DNA of 54,864 nucleotides, from positions 1 through 54,864 of the forward strand of contig JAFECB010000019.1 of assembly GCA_018242365.1 (NCBI GenBank), read 5' to 3'. The notes beneath the pieces are model-generated. The model was not told the origin of the DNA and did not search any database. It worked only from the letters and a program-made list of their open reading frames with translations. The stretch comes from Pseudomonadota bacterium. Lineage in GTDB: Bacteria > Pseudomonadota > Gammaproteobacteria > Xanthomonadales > Xanthomonadaceae. Positions 46,035-54,864 of the stretch are shown here, in pieces. The stretch's first letter is position 1, and every line of letters begins with the position of its first letter. Made by a program: the position numbers and the translations under genes.

Positions 46035-46388
46035 TCAGAACTGCAAGCCACCCTCACGGGCGGCATCGGCCAGCGCCTTGATGCGACCGTGGTAGCGGTA
46101 GCCCGAGCGGTCGAAGGCGACCTTCTCGATCCCCGCGGCCTTGGCGCGCTCGGCAATCACCTGGCCCACCTTGGCGGCGGCTTCGGCGTTCTTGCCGCTC
46201 TTCAGGCCACTCTTGACGTCGGCCTGCACGGTGGAAGCCGATGCCAGCACCTTGGCGCCGTCGGCGGTGAACAGCTGGGCATACAGGTGCTGGCCGGTGC
46301 GCAGCACCGACAGGCGCGGCACGCCGAGATTGCGGATGTGCGCACGGGTCGACTTGGCGCGACGCAGGCGGGCGATGTTCTTGTCCAT
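46035..46388 (-). CDS. rplR: 50S ribosomal protein L18
   Basis: 117 residues. Family pattern [39 protein letters not shown] and the C-terminal [20 protein letters not shown]. Binds 5S rRNA in the central protuberance. Between rplF and rpsE. Confidence 0.97.
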   Translation of the reverse strand: MDKNIARLRRAKSTRAHIRNLGVPRLSVLRTGQHLYAQLFTADGAKVLASASTVQADVKSGLKSGKNAEAAAKVGQVIAERAKAAGIEKVAFDRSGYRYHGRIKALADAAREGGLQF

Positions 46389-46471
46389 GGTTCGTTACCT
46401 CGGAAGCGGATCGGCTGGAGATGATGTGACGCCGGCAGCGACACGCTGCGGCGGCTGCGGGCAAGCCGCGA

Positions 46472-46999
46472 TCAGGCCTTCTTGGCTTCCTTGCGGAGGA
46501 TGGTTTCGTCGGAGTACTTCACGCCCTTGCCCTTGTACGGCTCAGGCTTGCGGTAACCGCGGATCTTGGCGGCCACTTCACCGACCAGCTGCTTGTCCGC
46601 ACCGGCAACCAGGATCTCGGTCTGGGTGGGCGTGGTGATGGTGATGCCAGCCGGCGGGCTGAACAGGATCGGGTGGGAATAGCCCAGCGCGAGGCTGAGG
46701 TCCTTGCCCTGCATGGAGGCGCGGTAACCCACGCCGACCAGGTCGAGCTTGCGCTCGAACCCGCTGCTGACGCCGTGCACCATGTTGGCGACGATCGCAC
46801 GCAGGGTACCGGTCAACGGCACCAGCGACGGCTCGTTGGCCGACAGCAGGGCATTGCCGTCCTCGATCTTGACATCGATGCCGGCCGGCTTGGCGATGCT
46901 CAGGGTGCCCTTCGGGCCCTTGACGCTGATGGCTTCCGGCTGGACGCTGACTTCGACGCCCTTGGCCAGGGCGACGGGCTTCTTGGCAACTCGTGACAT
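46472..46999 (-). CDS. rplF: 50S ribosomal protein L6
   Basis: 175 residues with two related halves. [19 protein letters not shown], the loop KGPKGTLS and the C-terminal signature [20 protein letters not shown] identify it. Located by the stalk base; 82 bp before rplR and 13 bp after rpsH. Confidence 0.97.
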   Translation of the reverse strand: MSRVAKKPVALAKGVEVSVQPEAISVKGPKGTLSIAKPAGIDVKIEDGNALLSANEPSLVPLTGTLRAIVANMVHGVSSGFERKLDLVGVGYRASMQGKDLSLALGYSHPILFSPPAGITITTPTQTEILVAGADKQLVGEVAAKIRGYRKPEPYKGKGVKYSDETILRKEAKKA

Positions 47000-47012
47000 G
47001 GTCGGGTCTCCC

Positions 47013-47408
47013 TTACGCCACGATGCACAGGACTTCGCCGCCGACGCCCTGCTGGCGCGCCTGCGTATCGGTCATGATGCCCTTGGAGGTGGAAATGATG
47101 GCGACGCCGAGGCCGTTCAGCACCTTCGGCAGCGCATCCTTGCCGCGATAGTTGCGAAGGCCCGAGCGCGACACGCGCTTGAGGGTTTCGATGACCGGCT
47201 TGCCCTCGAAGTACTTCAGCGCGATCTCGAGTTCGGCCTTGGCGCCGTTCGGGGTCACGCGGGCGTCGGCAATGTAACCCTCGTCCTTGAGGACATTGGC
47301 AATTGCGACCTTGATCTTGGAGGACGGCATCTTCACCGCCGGCTTGCCAACCGCGGCCGCATTCCTGATGCGGACCAGCATGTCGGCGATGGGATCAGTC
47401 ATGCTCAT
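47013..47408 (-). CDS. rpsH: 30S ribosomal protein S8
   Basis: 131 residues. [20 protein letters not shown] at the N-terminus and [18 protein letters not shown] near the C-terminus. Two Met codons open the frame; the first (47408) lies at the better distance from AGGTG. S8 binds helix 21 of 16S rRNA and in E. coli represses the spc operon. The gap upstream to rpsN carries hairpins and an extended -10 promoter-like motif. Confidence 0.97.
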   Translation of the reverse strand: MSMTDPIADMLVRIRNAAAVGKPAVKMPSSKIKVAIANVLKDEGYIADARVTPNGAKAELEIALKYFEGKPVIETLKRVSRSGLRNYRGKDALPKVLNGLGVAIISTSKGIMTDTQARQQGVGGEVLCIVA

Positions 47409-47498
47409 GTAGGTTCACCTGATGAGTAGCACCGATATCCGCTTTCGCGAAAATCTGTCTGGATTGTGGACGCCGGAGGCCGGCGCGACTTGCGGCCG

Positions 47499-47557
47499 AA
47501 TGCCCGCTGGACGCGGGCATCGGCTTTTCTGCCTTGTGGGCGGAGCCGCCCATCATA
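47499..47557 (-). promoter_or_regulatory. Hairpins and extended -10 promoter candidate before rpsH
   Basis: On the minus strand TGCTATGAT gives an extended -10 (TATGAT at 47552-47557 with upstream TGC). It is followed by two perfect stems: TGGGCGG/CCGCCCA (47537-47552) and ATGCCCGC/GCGGGCAT (47501-47521). They lie in a 163-bp gap between rpsN and rpsH, so rpsH onward may have its own promoter and a structured 5' end. Alternatively the stems end the rpsN transcript. Confidence 0.45.
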
Positions 47558-47571
47558 GCAGAATTTTGGGA

Positions 47572-47877
47572 TTACCAGCTCGCCTTGCGCAGGCCAGGCA
47601 CGTCGCCGCGCATGGTCGCTTCGCGCAGCTTGTTGCGGCCGAGGCCGAACTTGCTGTAGACGCCGCGCGGTCGACCGGTCAGGGCGCAACGCGTGGTCTG
47701 GCGGGAGGCCGAGGAATCGCGCGGCAGCTTCTGCAGCTTGGTCGCAGCCGCCATCTTCTCCTCGTAAGACGCATCCTGGCTGGAGATGATCTTCTTCAGC
47801 GCTTCGCGCTTGGCACCGTGCTGCTTGGCAAGCTTGGCGCGCTTGACCTCGCGGTTGACCATGGAAGTCTTTGCCAT
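47572..47877 (-). CDS. rpsN: 30S ribosomal protein S14, long zinc-free form
   Basis: 101 residues, the long form without CxxC zinc ribbons; the C-terminal [20 protein letters not shown] motif has only one cysteine. [20 protein letters not shown] is the N-terminus. Located in the head of the small subunit. A palindromic repeat lies between it and rplE. Confidence 0.97.
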   Translation of the reverse strand: MAKTSMVNREVKRAKLAKQHGAKREALKKIISSQDASYEEKMAAATKLQKLPRDSSASRQTTRCALTGRPRGVYSKFGLGRNKLREATMRGDVPGLRKASW

Positions 47878-47895
47878 GTCTTTAAACCTTTGGGT

Positions 47896-47973
47896 TTCGG
47901 GATTGGGGATTGGGGAGTCGTGAAAGCGGGAACCAGCGGGCGTTGCCCTCCGAATCCCGAATCCCGACTCCCG
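47896..47973. repeat. Palindromic GGGATTCGGGATTGGGG repeat inside the spc cluster
   Basis: TTCGGGATTGGGGATTGGGGA (left side, 47896-47916) is matched inversely by CCGAATCCCGAATCCCGACTC (right side, 47950-47970). The middle contains no gene. The GATTGGGG-type repeat is known from intergenic regions of Xanthomonadaceae. It occupies the gap between rpsN and rplE, which is normally only a few bases. Confidence 0.75.
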
Positions 47974-47984
47974 TCTCCCGGATA

Positions 47985-48527
47985 TCAGTTGCGGAACGGG
48001 AAGCGGAAGGCTTCGAGCAGGGCCTTGGCCTCGGCATCGGTCTTCGCGGTGGTGGTGATGGCGATGTCCATGCCACGCATGGCGTCAACGGCGTCGAAGT
48101 CGATCTCCGGGAAGATGATCTGCTCCTTGACGCCCATGTTGAAGTTGCCGCGGCCGTCGAACGAACGCCCCGACACGCCGCGGAAGTCACGCACGCGCGG
48201 CAGCGAGATGTTGATCAGGCGATCGAGGAACTCGAACATGTGGGCACGGCGCAGGGTCACCTTGCAACCGATCGGCCAGCCGTCGCGGATCTTGAACGAT
48301 GCGACCGAGACGCGCGACTTGGTGACGATGGGCTTCTGACCGGCGATCTTGGTCATGTCGGCCACCGCGTTTTCCAGCACCTTCTTGTTGGTCGCTGCTT
48401 CGCCCACGCCCATGTTCAGGGTGATCTTGACGAGGCGCGGGACCTGCATCGGATTGGTGTAGCCGAATTGCTGGGTCAGCTTCGGCACCACTTCTTCCTT
48501 GTAGAACTTTTCGAGACGGGTATTCAT
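47985..48527 (-). CDS. rplE: 50S ribosomal protein L5
   Basis: 180 residues. [40 protein letters not shown] and the C-terminal [19 protein letters not shown] are typical. Binds 5S rRNA and contacts the P-site tRNA. The ATG at 48527 follows the rplX stop by one base; a longer frame overlapping rplX was rejected. Confidence 0.97.
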   Translation of the reverse strand: MNTRLEKFYKEEVVPKLTQQFGYTNPMQVPRLVKITLNMGVGEAATNKKVLENAVADMTKIAGQKPIVTKSRVSVASFKIRDGWPIGCKVTLRRAHMFEFLDRLINISLPRVRDFRGVSGRSFDGRGNFNMGVKEQIIFPEIDFDAVDAMRGMDIAITTTAKTDAEAKALLEAFRFPFRN

Positions 48528-48528
48528 G

Positions 48529-48858
48529 TCAGATGGCCTCGCCGCTGGAGCGGAACACGCGGATGCGCTTTCCATTCTCGAGCACCTTGGTGGCAACGCG
48601 CTCGCCCTTGCCCGTCGCCGGGTTGAAGAGCATCACGTTGGAAATGTGGATCGGCGCTTCGCGCTCGACCACGCCGCCGGCCTGGCCGGCCTGCGGGTTG
48701 GGCTTGGTGTGGCGCTTGACCAGGTTCAGGTTGGAGACGTACACGCGGTCGCCATCGACGCGCAGCACTTCACCGACCTGCCCCTTGAGCAGCTTGCCTT
48801 TCTTCTGGTTGCCGCCGGTCGTCACCACGACCTGGTCGCCTTTCTTGATACGGTTCAT
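48529..48858 (-). CDS. rplX: 50S ribosomal protein L24
   Basis: 109 residues with the KOW motif [20 protein letters not shown] at the N-terminus. The later [20 protein letters not shown] and [16 protein letters not shown] complete the signature. Assembly initiator of the large subunit. Next to rplN (17 bp) and rplE (1 bp). Confidence 0.97.
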   Translation of the reverse strand: MNRIKKGDQVVVTTGGNQKKGKLLKGQVGEVLRVDGDRVYVSNLNLVKRHTKPNPQAGQAGGVVEREAPIHISNVMLFNPATGKGERVATKVLENGKRIRVFRSSGEAI

Positions 48859-48875
48859 CGTTCAGTCCTCCCTGC

Positions 48876-49244
48876 TCACAGCACTTCGGGTGCGAGCGAG
48901 ACAATCTTCATGAACTTCTCGGTACGCAGCTCGCGGGTCACCGGCCCGAAGATGCGGGTACCGATCGGCTCGAGCTTGTTGTTCAGCAGCACGGCGGCGT
49001 TGCCATCGAAGCGGATCAACGAACCATCGGCGCGACGCACGCCCTTGCGGGTGCGCACCACGACGGCGTCGTAGACATCGCCCTTCTTGACCTTGCCGCG
49101 CGGGATCGCTTCACGCACCGACACCTTGATGATGTCGCCGATGCCGGCATAACGGCGCTTGGAACCACCGAGCACCTTGATGCACATCAGTTCCTTGGCA
49201 CCCGAGTTGTCGGCAACGTCGAGAAAGCTCTGCATCTGGATCAT
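48876..49244 (-). CDS. rplN: 50S ribosomal protein L14
   Basis: 122 residues. [20 protein letters not shown], the [18 protein letters not shown] segment and [20 protein letters not shown] identify it. Contacts the small subunit in bridge B5/B8. 15 bp after rpsQ. Confidence 0.98.
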   Translation of the reverse strand: MIQMQSFLDVADNSGAKELMCIKVLGGSKRRYAGIGDIIKVSVREAIPRGKVKKGDVYDAVVVRTRKGVRRADGSLIRFDGNAAVLLNNKLEPIGTRIFGPVTRELRTEKFMKIVSLAPEVL

Positions 49245-49259
49245 GGCTATCTCTCCTGC

Positions 49260-49523
49260 TTACTCGGCGGCGCGGGTGACGATTTCCACCACCCGCCAGT
49301 TCTTGGTCTTGGACAGCGGCGCGCATTCCGCCACGCGCACGACGTCACCCTCGTTGCAGGTGTTGTCGGCGTCGTGGGCGTGCAGCTTGGTCGAGCGACG
49401 GATGTACTTGCCGTACAGCGCGTGCTGGACCTGGCGCTCGATGAGCACCGTCACGGTCTTGTCCATCTTGTTGCTGACGACGCGGCCTTCGACCGTGCGC
49501 AGCTTCTTGGTTTGTTCGGTCAT
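49260..49523 (-). CDS. rpsQ: 30S ribosomal protein S17
   Basis: 87 residues, OB-fold. [19 protein letters not shown] and the signature [19 protein letters not shown]. Binds 16S rRNA in the body. Begins 12 bp after rpmC. Confidence 0.97.
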   Translation of the reverse strand: MTEQTKKLRTVEGRVVSNKMDKTVTVLIERQVQHALYGKYIRRSTKLHAHDADNTCNEGDVVRVAECAPLSKTKNWRVVEIVTRAAE

Positions 49524-49535
49524 GACGCCCGTCCC

Positions 49536-49727
49536 TTACTTCTTCATGCCCAGCAGCGTGTTGACGCGAGCAATCTCGCGGCGCACGCGGCGTGGATCAT
49601 TGTTCTTGGCCGGCGGCAGCTGGCCGGTCGCCTTCTGCATGCGCAGCGCAAAGCGCTCCTTCTGCAGTTCGACCAGATGAGCCTTCAGCTCATCCGCCGA
49701 CTTCTGACGCATATCCTTGAGTTCCAT
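49536..49727 (-). CDS. rpmC: 50S ribosomal protein L29
   Basis: 63 residues, two-helix protein [20 protein letters not shown] through [20 protein letters not shown]. Located by the polypeptide exit and binds trigger factor and SRP. Its ATG overlaps the rplP stop by one base (TGATG), implying coupling. The longer frame reading back into rplP is rejected. Confidence 0.96.
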   Translation of the reverse strand: MELKDMRQKSADELKAHLVELQKERFALRMQKATGQLPPAKNNDPRRVRREIARVNTLLGMKK

Positions 49728-50140
49728 CAGCGCACCGTCCGGGTCACGAATGTGGTGGTGACCGAGAGCTTGGCAGCGGCCAGGCGCATCGCTTCGCGCG
49801 CGACTTCCTCGCTGACACCCTCGATTTCGTAAATCATGCGACCGGGCTGGATCTGGGCCACCCAGTACTCCACGTTGCCCTTGCCCGAGCCCATGCGGAC
49901 TTCGATCGGCTTCTTGGTGATCGGCTTGTCGGGGAACACGCGGATCCACATCTTGCCGCCGCGCTTGACGTAGCGGCTGATGGAACGACGCGCGGCCTCG
50001 ATCTGGCGGGCGGTGAGCTGGCCGTGCGAGGTGGCCTTGAGGCCGAACTCGCCGAAGCTGACGGCATTGCCGTTCCAGCTCAGGCCTTCATTGCGGCCTT
50101 TGTGGACCTTGCGGTACTTGGTTCGCTTGGGTTGCAGCAT
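49727..50140 (-). CDS. rplP: 50S ribosomal protein L16
   Basis: 137 residues. [20 protein letters not shown], the signature [20 protein letters not shown] and [19 protein letters not shown]. Binds near the A-site tRNA elbow. Preceded closely by rpsC (3 bp). Confidence 0.98.
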   Translation of the reverse strand: MLQPKRTKYRKVHKGRNEGLSWNGNAVSFGEFGLKATSHGQLTARQIEAARRSISRYVKRGGKMWIRVFPDKPITKKPIEVRMGSGKGNVEYWVAQIQPGRMIYEIEGVSEEVAREAMRLAAAKLSVTTTFVTRTVR

Positions 50141-50143
50141 GGT

Positions 50144-50911
<768 letters not shown>

Positions 50912-50913
50912 GA

Positions 50914-51249
50914 TTACTTGCCCTCGCCGACGATGACGGTGATGTGGCTGGTGCGCTTGGTGATGCGCGTGCCACGGCCCTTCGCACGCGCCATGAAGCG
51001 CTTCAGCGAGGGACCCTCGTCGACCATGACGGTCTTGACCTTGAGTGCATCGGCGTCGGCGCCGTTGTTGTTCTCGGCGTTCGAGGCTGCCGAGTACACG
51101 ACCTTGTAGATCATGCCGGCGGCTTTCTGGTCCGAGAACTTCAACAGGTCGAGCGCACGCGACACGGGCAGGCCACGCACCTGGTTGGCCACCAGGCGGG
51201 CTTTCTGGGCGGAGATGCGCGCACTGCGCAGGATGGCTTTCGCTTCCAT
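50914..51249 (-). CDS. rplV: 50S ribosomal protein L22
   Basis: 111 residues. [20 protein letters not shown] and the C-terminal [20 protein letters not shown]. Its hairpin lines the exit tunnel, a macrolide-resistance site. The ATG at 51249 lies six bases after AGGAG; the in-frame ATG at 51255 is inside the ribosome site. Confidence 0.97.
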   Translation of the reverse strand: MEAKAILRSARISAQKARLVANQVRGLPVSRALDLLKFSDQKAAGMIYKVVYSAASNAENNNGADADALKVKTVMVDEGPSLKRFMARAKGRGTRITKRTSHITVIVGEGK

Positions 51250-51259
51250 GGTCATCTCC

Positions 51260-51529
51260 TTACTTCCCGGCCTTCTTGTCGCCGCCATGACCCTTGAACG
51301 TCCGGGTCATCGCGAACTCGCCAAGCTTGTGGCCGATCATGTTTTCGTTGACCAGCACCGGGACGTGGTTCTTGCCGTTGTGGACGGCGATGGTGAACCC
51401 GATCATTTCCGGGAGCACCGTGGAACGACGCGACCAGGTCTTGATCGGCTTCTTGCTGCTGCCCGCGGTCTCCACCTTCTTGAGCAGGTGGTGATCGATG
51501 AACGGGCCTTTCTTGAGTGAACGTGCCAT
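51260..51529 (-). CDS. rpsS: 30S ribosomal protein S19
   Basis: 89 residues. [57 protein letters not shown]. Forms the head with S13. 6 bp after rplB. Confidence 0.98.
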   Translation of the reverse strand: MARSLKKGPFIDHHLLKKVETAGSSKKPIKTWSRRSTVLPEMIGFTIAVHNGKNHVPVLVNENMIGHKLGEFAMTRTFKGHGGDKKAGK

Positions 51530-51535
51530 TGCCGA

Positions 51536-52363
51536 TTAGCTCCTGCGGTCGCGCACGATGAACTGCTGGGTGCGCTTGTTCTTGCGGGTCTTGTAACCCT
51601 TGGTCGGCACGCCCCAGGGCGTGACCGGATGCGGGTTGCCCTGTCCGGCACGCGCTTCACCACCGCCGTGCGGATGGTCGACCGGGTTCATGGCGGCACC
51701 ACGGACGGTCGGCTTGACGCCGCGCCAGCGGGTCGCACCGGCCTTGCCGAGCTTCTCGAGGCCGTGCTCGTCGTTGCCGACTTCACCGATGGTCGCGCGG
51801 CACTCCGAGGACACCTTGCGCATTTCACCCGAGCGCAGGCGCAGGGTGGCGTAGACGCCTTCGCGCGCCACCAGCTGGACGCCGGCACCGGCGGCACGCG
51901 CGATCTGCGCGCCCTTGCCGGGCTTCATCTCGATGCAGTGAATGGTGGTACCGACCGGGATGTTGCGCAGCGGCAGGGTATTGCCGGTCTTGATCGGGGC
52001 ATCGTGGCCCGCGATCACCTGATCGCCCGCCTTCAGGCCCTTCGGGGCGATGATGTAGCGACGCTCACCGTCGACGTAGCACAACAGGGCGATGTGCGCG
52101 GTGCGGTTGGGGTCGTACTCGATGCGCTCGACGCGTGCCGGAATGCTCTCCTTGTCACGCTTGAAGTCGATGATGCGGTAATGCTGCTTGTGGCCGCCGC
52201 CGATGTGCCGGGTGGTGATCCGGCCATGGTGGTTGCGGCCACCGGTCTTGCCCTTCTTCTCCAGCAAGGGCGCATGCGGCGCACCCTTGTGCAGATCGGG
52301 CGTCACCACGCGGACCGCGCTGCGGCGGCCGGCAGAGGTGGGCTTGAAAGTCATCAATGCCAT
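51536..52363 (-). CDS. rplB: 50S ribosomal protein L2
   Basis: 275 residues. Start [20 protein letters not shown], the conserved [20 protein letters not shown] and [20 protein letters not shown] near the C-terminus. The last contains the histidine important for peptidyl transferase assembly. One of the oldest large-subunit proteins, needed for subunit joining. Confidence 0.98.
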   Translation of the reverse strand: MALMTFKPTSAGRRSAVRVVTPDLHKGAPHAPLLEKKGKTGGRNHHGRITTRHIGGGHKQHYRIIDFKRDKESIPARVERIEYDPNRTAHIALLCYVDGERRYIIAPKGLKAGDQVIAGHDAPIKTGNTLPLRNIPVGTTIHCIEMKPGKGAQIARAAGAGVQLVAREGVYATLRLRSGEMRKVSSECRATIGEVGNDEHGLEKLGKAGATRWRGVKPTVRGAAMNPVDHPHGGGEARAGQGNPHPVTPWGVPTKGYKTRKNKRTQQFIVRDRRS

Positions 52364-52374
52364 GGGTTTTCTCC

Positions 52375-52674
52375 TCAGGCCGAGACGGTCATGACGTCGA
52401 TCGACTGGCCTTCGGCCAGCGTGACGTAGGCCTTGCGCATGTCGCTGCGACGGCCCATGCGCTGGCGGAACGCCTTTGCTTTGCCTTTCACATTGACCAC
52501 GTTGACGGCCTCGACCTTGACGCCGAACACCTGCTCCACGGCCGCCTTGACATCGGCCTTGGTTGCGGTCTTCGCCACTTCAAAGACGTATTGGTTGGAC
52601 ACTTCCTGCAGGCGTGCGGTCTTTTCGGACACGCGCGGCGCACGGATCACTTCGTACAGGTTTGCGGCGCTCAT
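52375..52674 (-). CDS. rplW: 50S ribosomal protein L23
   Basis: 99 residues. [20 protein letters not shown] and [20 protein letters not shown] are typical; exit-tunnel protein that docks trigger factor and SRP. Start at 52674 overlaps the rplD stop as ATGA, so the ATG three codons upstream was not chosen. Confidence 0.97.
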   Translation of the reverse strand: MSAANLYEVIRAPRVSEKTARLQEVSNQYVFEVAKTATKADVKAAVEQVFGVKVEAVNVVNVKGKAKAFRQRMGRRSDMRKAYVTLAEGQSIDVMTVSA

Positions 52675-53276
52675 GCCAGCCACTCCTCGATCTTCTTCAC
52701 CGCGTCGGTGGTGACCACCACCGTATCGGCACCGACCAGCGCAACCGGATCCAGGCCCTGCACGTCACGCACCTGCACATACGGCAGATTGCGGGCGGAC
52801 AGATACAGGTTGTCGGTCGCCTCCTCGGTCACGATCAGCGGACGCTTGCCGACACTCAAGCCTTCCAGCTTGGCGATCAGACCCTTGGTCCTGGGCGCTT
52901 CGACGTCGAAGCTCTCGACCACGGTGATCCGGCCCTGGCGGTTCAGCTCGGACAGGATCGAGGCGATCGCCGCGCGATACATCTTGCGGTTGACCTTCTG
53001 CGCGAAGCTGCGCGGCTTGGCCGCGAAGGTCACGCCGCCGCCGACGAAGATCGGGGCCGTCAACGCGCCATGACGCGCACCGCCGCCCTTCTGCTTCTTC
53101 GACTTCTTGGTGGTGCCGTTGACCTCGGAACGGGTCTTCTGCGCCTTGGTGCCGGCGCGACCGGCATTGCGGTAGGCGACGACGACCTGATGCACCAGAT
53201 CCTGACTGAAATCACGCCCGAACACGGCATCGGACACTGCCAGCTTGCTGGCGCTACCGTTGATATTGAGTTCCAT
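52671..53276 (-). CDS. rplD: 50S ribosomal protein L4
   Basis: 201 residues. The tunnel-lining extended loop region is [20 protein letters not shown] followed by [19 protein letters not shown]. In E. coli L4 represses the S10 operon through its leader; a comparable leader hairpin is seen upstream of rpsJ here. 2 bp after rplC. Confidence 0.98.
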   Translation of the reverse strand: MELNINGSASKLAVSDAVFGRDFSQDLVHQVVVAYRNAGRAGTKAQKTRSEVNGTTKKSKKQKGGGARHGALTAPIFVGGGVTFAAKPRSFAQKVNRKMYRAAIASILSELNRQGRITVVESFDVEAPRTKGLIAKLEGLSVGKRPLIVTEEATDNLYLSARNLPYVQVRDVQGLDPVALVGADTVVVTTDAVKKIEEWLA

Positions 53277-53278
53277 GC

Positions 53279-53935
53279 TCAGACTCCCTTGCTCGCCGGA
53301 CGCACGATCACGTCACCGCCCGGGGCACCCGGCACCGCGCCGCGCACGGCGATCAGGCCGCGCTCGACATCGACCTTGACAACCTGCAGGTTCTGGCTGG
53401 TCTTGGTTTCGGCGCCCATGTGGCCGGACATCTTCTTGCCCGGGAACACGCGACCCGGGGTCTGGCGCTGGCCGATCGAACCCGGCTGGCGGTGCGACAG
53501 CGAGTTACCGTGGGTCGCGTCGCCCATCTTGAAGTTCCAGCGCTTGATCGTGCCCTGGAAGCCCTTGCCCTTGCTCACGCCCTGGACGTCGACAATCTGG
53601 CCTTCGGAGAAGATGTCGGCCTTGATCTCGCCACCCACTTCGAAGGCACCGATCTGGTCGTTCTCCACGCGCAGCTCCCACAGGCCACGACCGGCTTCCA
53701 CCTTCGCCTTGGCGAGGTGGCCGGTTTCCGGCTTGGTCAGCAGGCTGGCGCGCTTGATGCCGGCGGTCACCTGCACGGCGCTGTAGCCGTCGGTGTCCAC
53801 GGTCTTGATCTGGGTAATGCGGTTCGGCGTGGCCTCGATCAGGGTCACCGGGATCGACTTGCCGTCCTCGGTGAACATGCGGCTCATACCGGCCTTGCGA
53901 CCGATGATGCCGAGCGAATATTTCTTCGCGCTCAT
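53279..53935 (-). CDS. rplC: 50S ribosomal protein L3
   Basis: 218 residues. [60 protein letters not shown] with the methylated glutamine, and [19 protein letters not shown]. Enters deep to the peptidyl transferase centre. 11 bp after rpsJ. Confidence 0.98.
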   Translation of the reverse strand: MSAKKYSLGIIGRKAGMSRMFTEDGKSIPVTLIEATPNRITQIKTVDTDGYSAVQVTAGIKRASLLTKPETGHLAKAKVEAGRGLWELRVENDQIGAFEVGGEIKADIFSEGQIVDVQGVSKGKGFQGTIKRWNFKMGDATHGNSLSHRQPGSIGQRQTPGRVFPGKKMSGHMGAETKTSQNLQVVKVDVERGLIAVRGAVPGAPGGDVIVRPASKGV

Positions 53936-53946
53936 CTTCGGTCTCC

Positions 53947-54258
<312 letters not shown>

Positions 54259-54540
54259 TGTGGTCTACCTCGCAAATCCTGAAAGAGCGACAGGCATGGC
54301 GGCTTGGTGCGCCGTGCCCCGAATGGTGTTGATTGCCTTGCATGCGCCGCCAACATGGCCCGGCGCGAGATCCGCCACACCGGGAATCCACTGACGCGCA
54401 GAAAGGCCCCGCCGATGTGCTCCGGAAGCTTCCGGAGCGGACGAGGCCTTGCCGTGCGACATCTCCCTGTCTGGCGAACACGAGGCGCGTCCTGCACCTC
54501 ATTTCGCTACCCTGCACAACTCACATTGCGCGAGGGTCTT
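54259..54540 (-). other. S10 operon leader
   Basis: Transcribed leader of rpsJ on the minus strand, with no gene. It contains a long hairpin (54402-54450), described as a separate feature; the rest shows no other striking structure. The leader length of about 280 bases is similar in scale to known L4-regulated leaders, a comparison and not proof of function. Confidence 0.5.
54402..54450 (-). promoter_or_regulatory. Attenuator-like hairpin in the rpsJ leader
   Basis: Outer stem AAGGCC/GGCCTT (54445-54450 with 54403-54408) encloses a perfect 20-base palindrome GCTCCGGAAGCTTCCGGAGC (54419-54438). On the minus strand the 3' arm is followed by TTTCTGCG, a weak U-run. The shape resembles the NusA-dependent attenuator of the S10 leader that L4 acts on in E. 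coli, but conservation of that mechanism here is inference. Confidence 0.55.
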
Positions 54541-54542
54541 GC

Positions 54543-54572
54543 ATTCTAACGGATCGGAAACAGGCTTTGCAA
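54543..54572 (-). promoter_or_regulatory. Sigma-70 promoter of the S10 operon
   Basis: TTGCAA (54567-54572) as -35 and TAGAAT (54543-54548) as -10, 18 bp apart, on the minus strand. It precedes the rpsJ leader by a few bases. An A/T-rich stretch lies just upstream at 54573-54599, as in UP-element-driven ribosomal promoters. Confidence 0.75.
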
Positions 54573-54599
54573 GCCTGAATTTGATTTTTATTGAATCTG

Positions 54600-54676
54600 A
54601 TCGCACCCCTCGGCCTGCGGCCTCGGTGAGCTCCTACATTACAACCCGCAGGAGCGCACCGCAGGGGCGCGATCAC
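54600..54676. repeat. REP-like element, tandem copy A
   Basis: Begins ATCGCACCCC TCGGCCTGCGG and ends with the inverted AGGAGCGCACCGCAGGGGCG plus CGATCAC. It is one of two near-identical units separated by 103 bp start to start, between tuf and the S10 promoter. Confidence 0.7.
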
Positions 54677-54702
54677 GCTCAAGATGAAACTGGATTCCCG
54701 CA

Positions 54703-54780
54703 ATCGCACCCCTCGGCCTGCGGCCTCGGTGAGCTCCTGCATCACAACCCGCAGGAGCGCACCGCAAGGGGCGCGATCAC
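54703..54780. repeat. REP-like element, tandem copy B
   Basis: Second copy with the same layout: ATCGCACCCC, TCGGCCTGCGGCCTCGGTGA, then inverted GGAGCGCACCGCAAGGGGCG. It ends 12 bp after the tuf stop on the minus strand, so it could terminate the upstream str operon transcript. Confidence 0.7.
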
Positions 54781-54791
54781 ACGCCCTCGCG

Positions 54792-54864
54792 TTACTTGAC
54801 GATCTTCGCCACCACGCCGGCGCCGACCGTACGGCCACCTTCGCGGATCGCGAAGCGCAGGCCA
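54792..54864 (-). CDS. tuf: Elongation factor Tu, C-terminal fragment (cut by window edge)
   Basis: The last 24 codons are visible on the minus strand and read LRFAIREGGRTVGAGVVAKI then VK and TAA. This is the highly conserved domain 3 end of EF-Tu. The rest of the gene lies outside the window; its neighbours there (fusA, rpsG, rpsL) are expected but not seen. Confidence 0.95.
   Translation of the reverse strand, partial: GLRFAIREGGRTVGAGVVAKIVK

Noticed and set aside
54259..54540. Short open frames in the S10 leader on both strands
   Set aside because: They have no conserved protein character, and the region is better explained as the untranslated leader of rpsJ.

Overview
The window is a chromosomal segment of a high-GC gammaproteobacterium, most likely Lysobacteraceae (Xanthomonadaceae). 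The evidence is the folC-SPOR-purF block, an S46 dipeptidyl-peptidase next to tdh-kbl, prpB/prpC, a class II DAHP synthase, a long zinc-free S14, and several families of short palindromic intergenic repeats typical of that group. I identify 62 genes (one partial) and see no tRNA, rRNA, CRISPR array, transposase or prophage.

Layout. 1-1.55 kb: a REP-like repeat cluster, a duplicated tail of a ferritin-like DUF455 gene, then the intact gene. 1.55-6.2 kb (minus strand): purF, a two-SPOR-domain protein, folC and a histidine phosphatase. 6.3-11.4 kb: DUF3224 protein, S46 peptidase, then tdh and kbl (threonine to glycine plus acetyl-CoA). 11.6-15.9 kb: rRNA pseudouridine synthase, small exported protein, OmpA-like porin, SleB-type hydrolase, glutathione S-transferase. 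16-19.2 kb (minus): methylcitrate-cycle genes prpB and prpC interleaved with a DUF1003 membrane protein and a small channel-like protein. 19.3-26.8 kb (minus): an operon-like run of four TPR proteins, three of them membrane-anchored with a TolB/FlgO-like domain. 27-30.1 kb: membrane protein, malate dehydrogenase, class I aminotransferase. 30.2-32.8 kb (plus): three translationally coupled genes, lipoprotein, M48 metalloprotease, lipoprotein. 33-39.7 kb: cyclophilin, TypA/BipA, DUF2127 protein, amidase lipoprotein, class II DAHP synthase, DsbB.

39.8-54.9 kb (minus) is the S10-spc-alpha ribosomal protein region: tuf end, rpsJ, rplCDWB, rpsS, rplV, rpsC, rplP, rpmC, rpsQ, rplNXE, rpsN, rpsH, rplFR, rpsE, rpmD, rplO, secY, rpsM, rpsK, rpsD, rpoA, rplQ. 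The order is standard, but the cluster is unusually loose. Hairpin-bearing gaps, repeats and promoter-like sequences separate tuf/rpsJ, rplE/rpsN, rpsN/rpsH, rplR/rpsE, secY/rpsM and rpoA/rplQ, and rpmJ is absent.

Most of the window is housekeeping. The parts worth a second look are the tandem TPR membrane operon, the lipoprotein-M48-lipoprotein cassette, the methylcitrate genes with interleaved membrane proteins, the perfect dyad between the S46 peptidase and tdh, and the structured leaders inside the ribosomal protein cluster. All calls come from reading the sequence; no database search was run.
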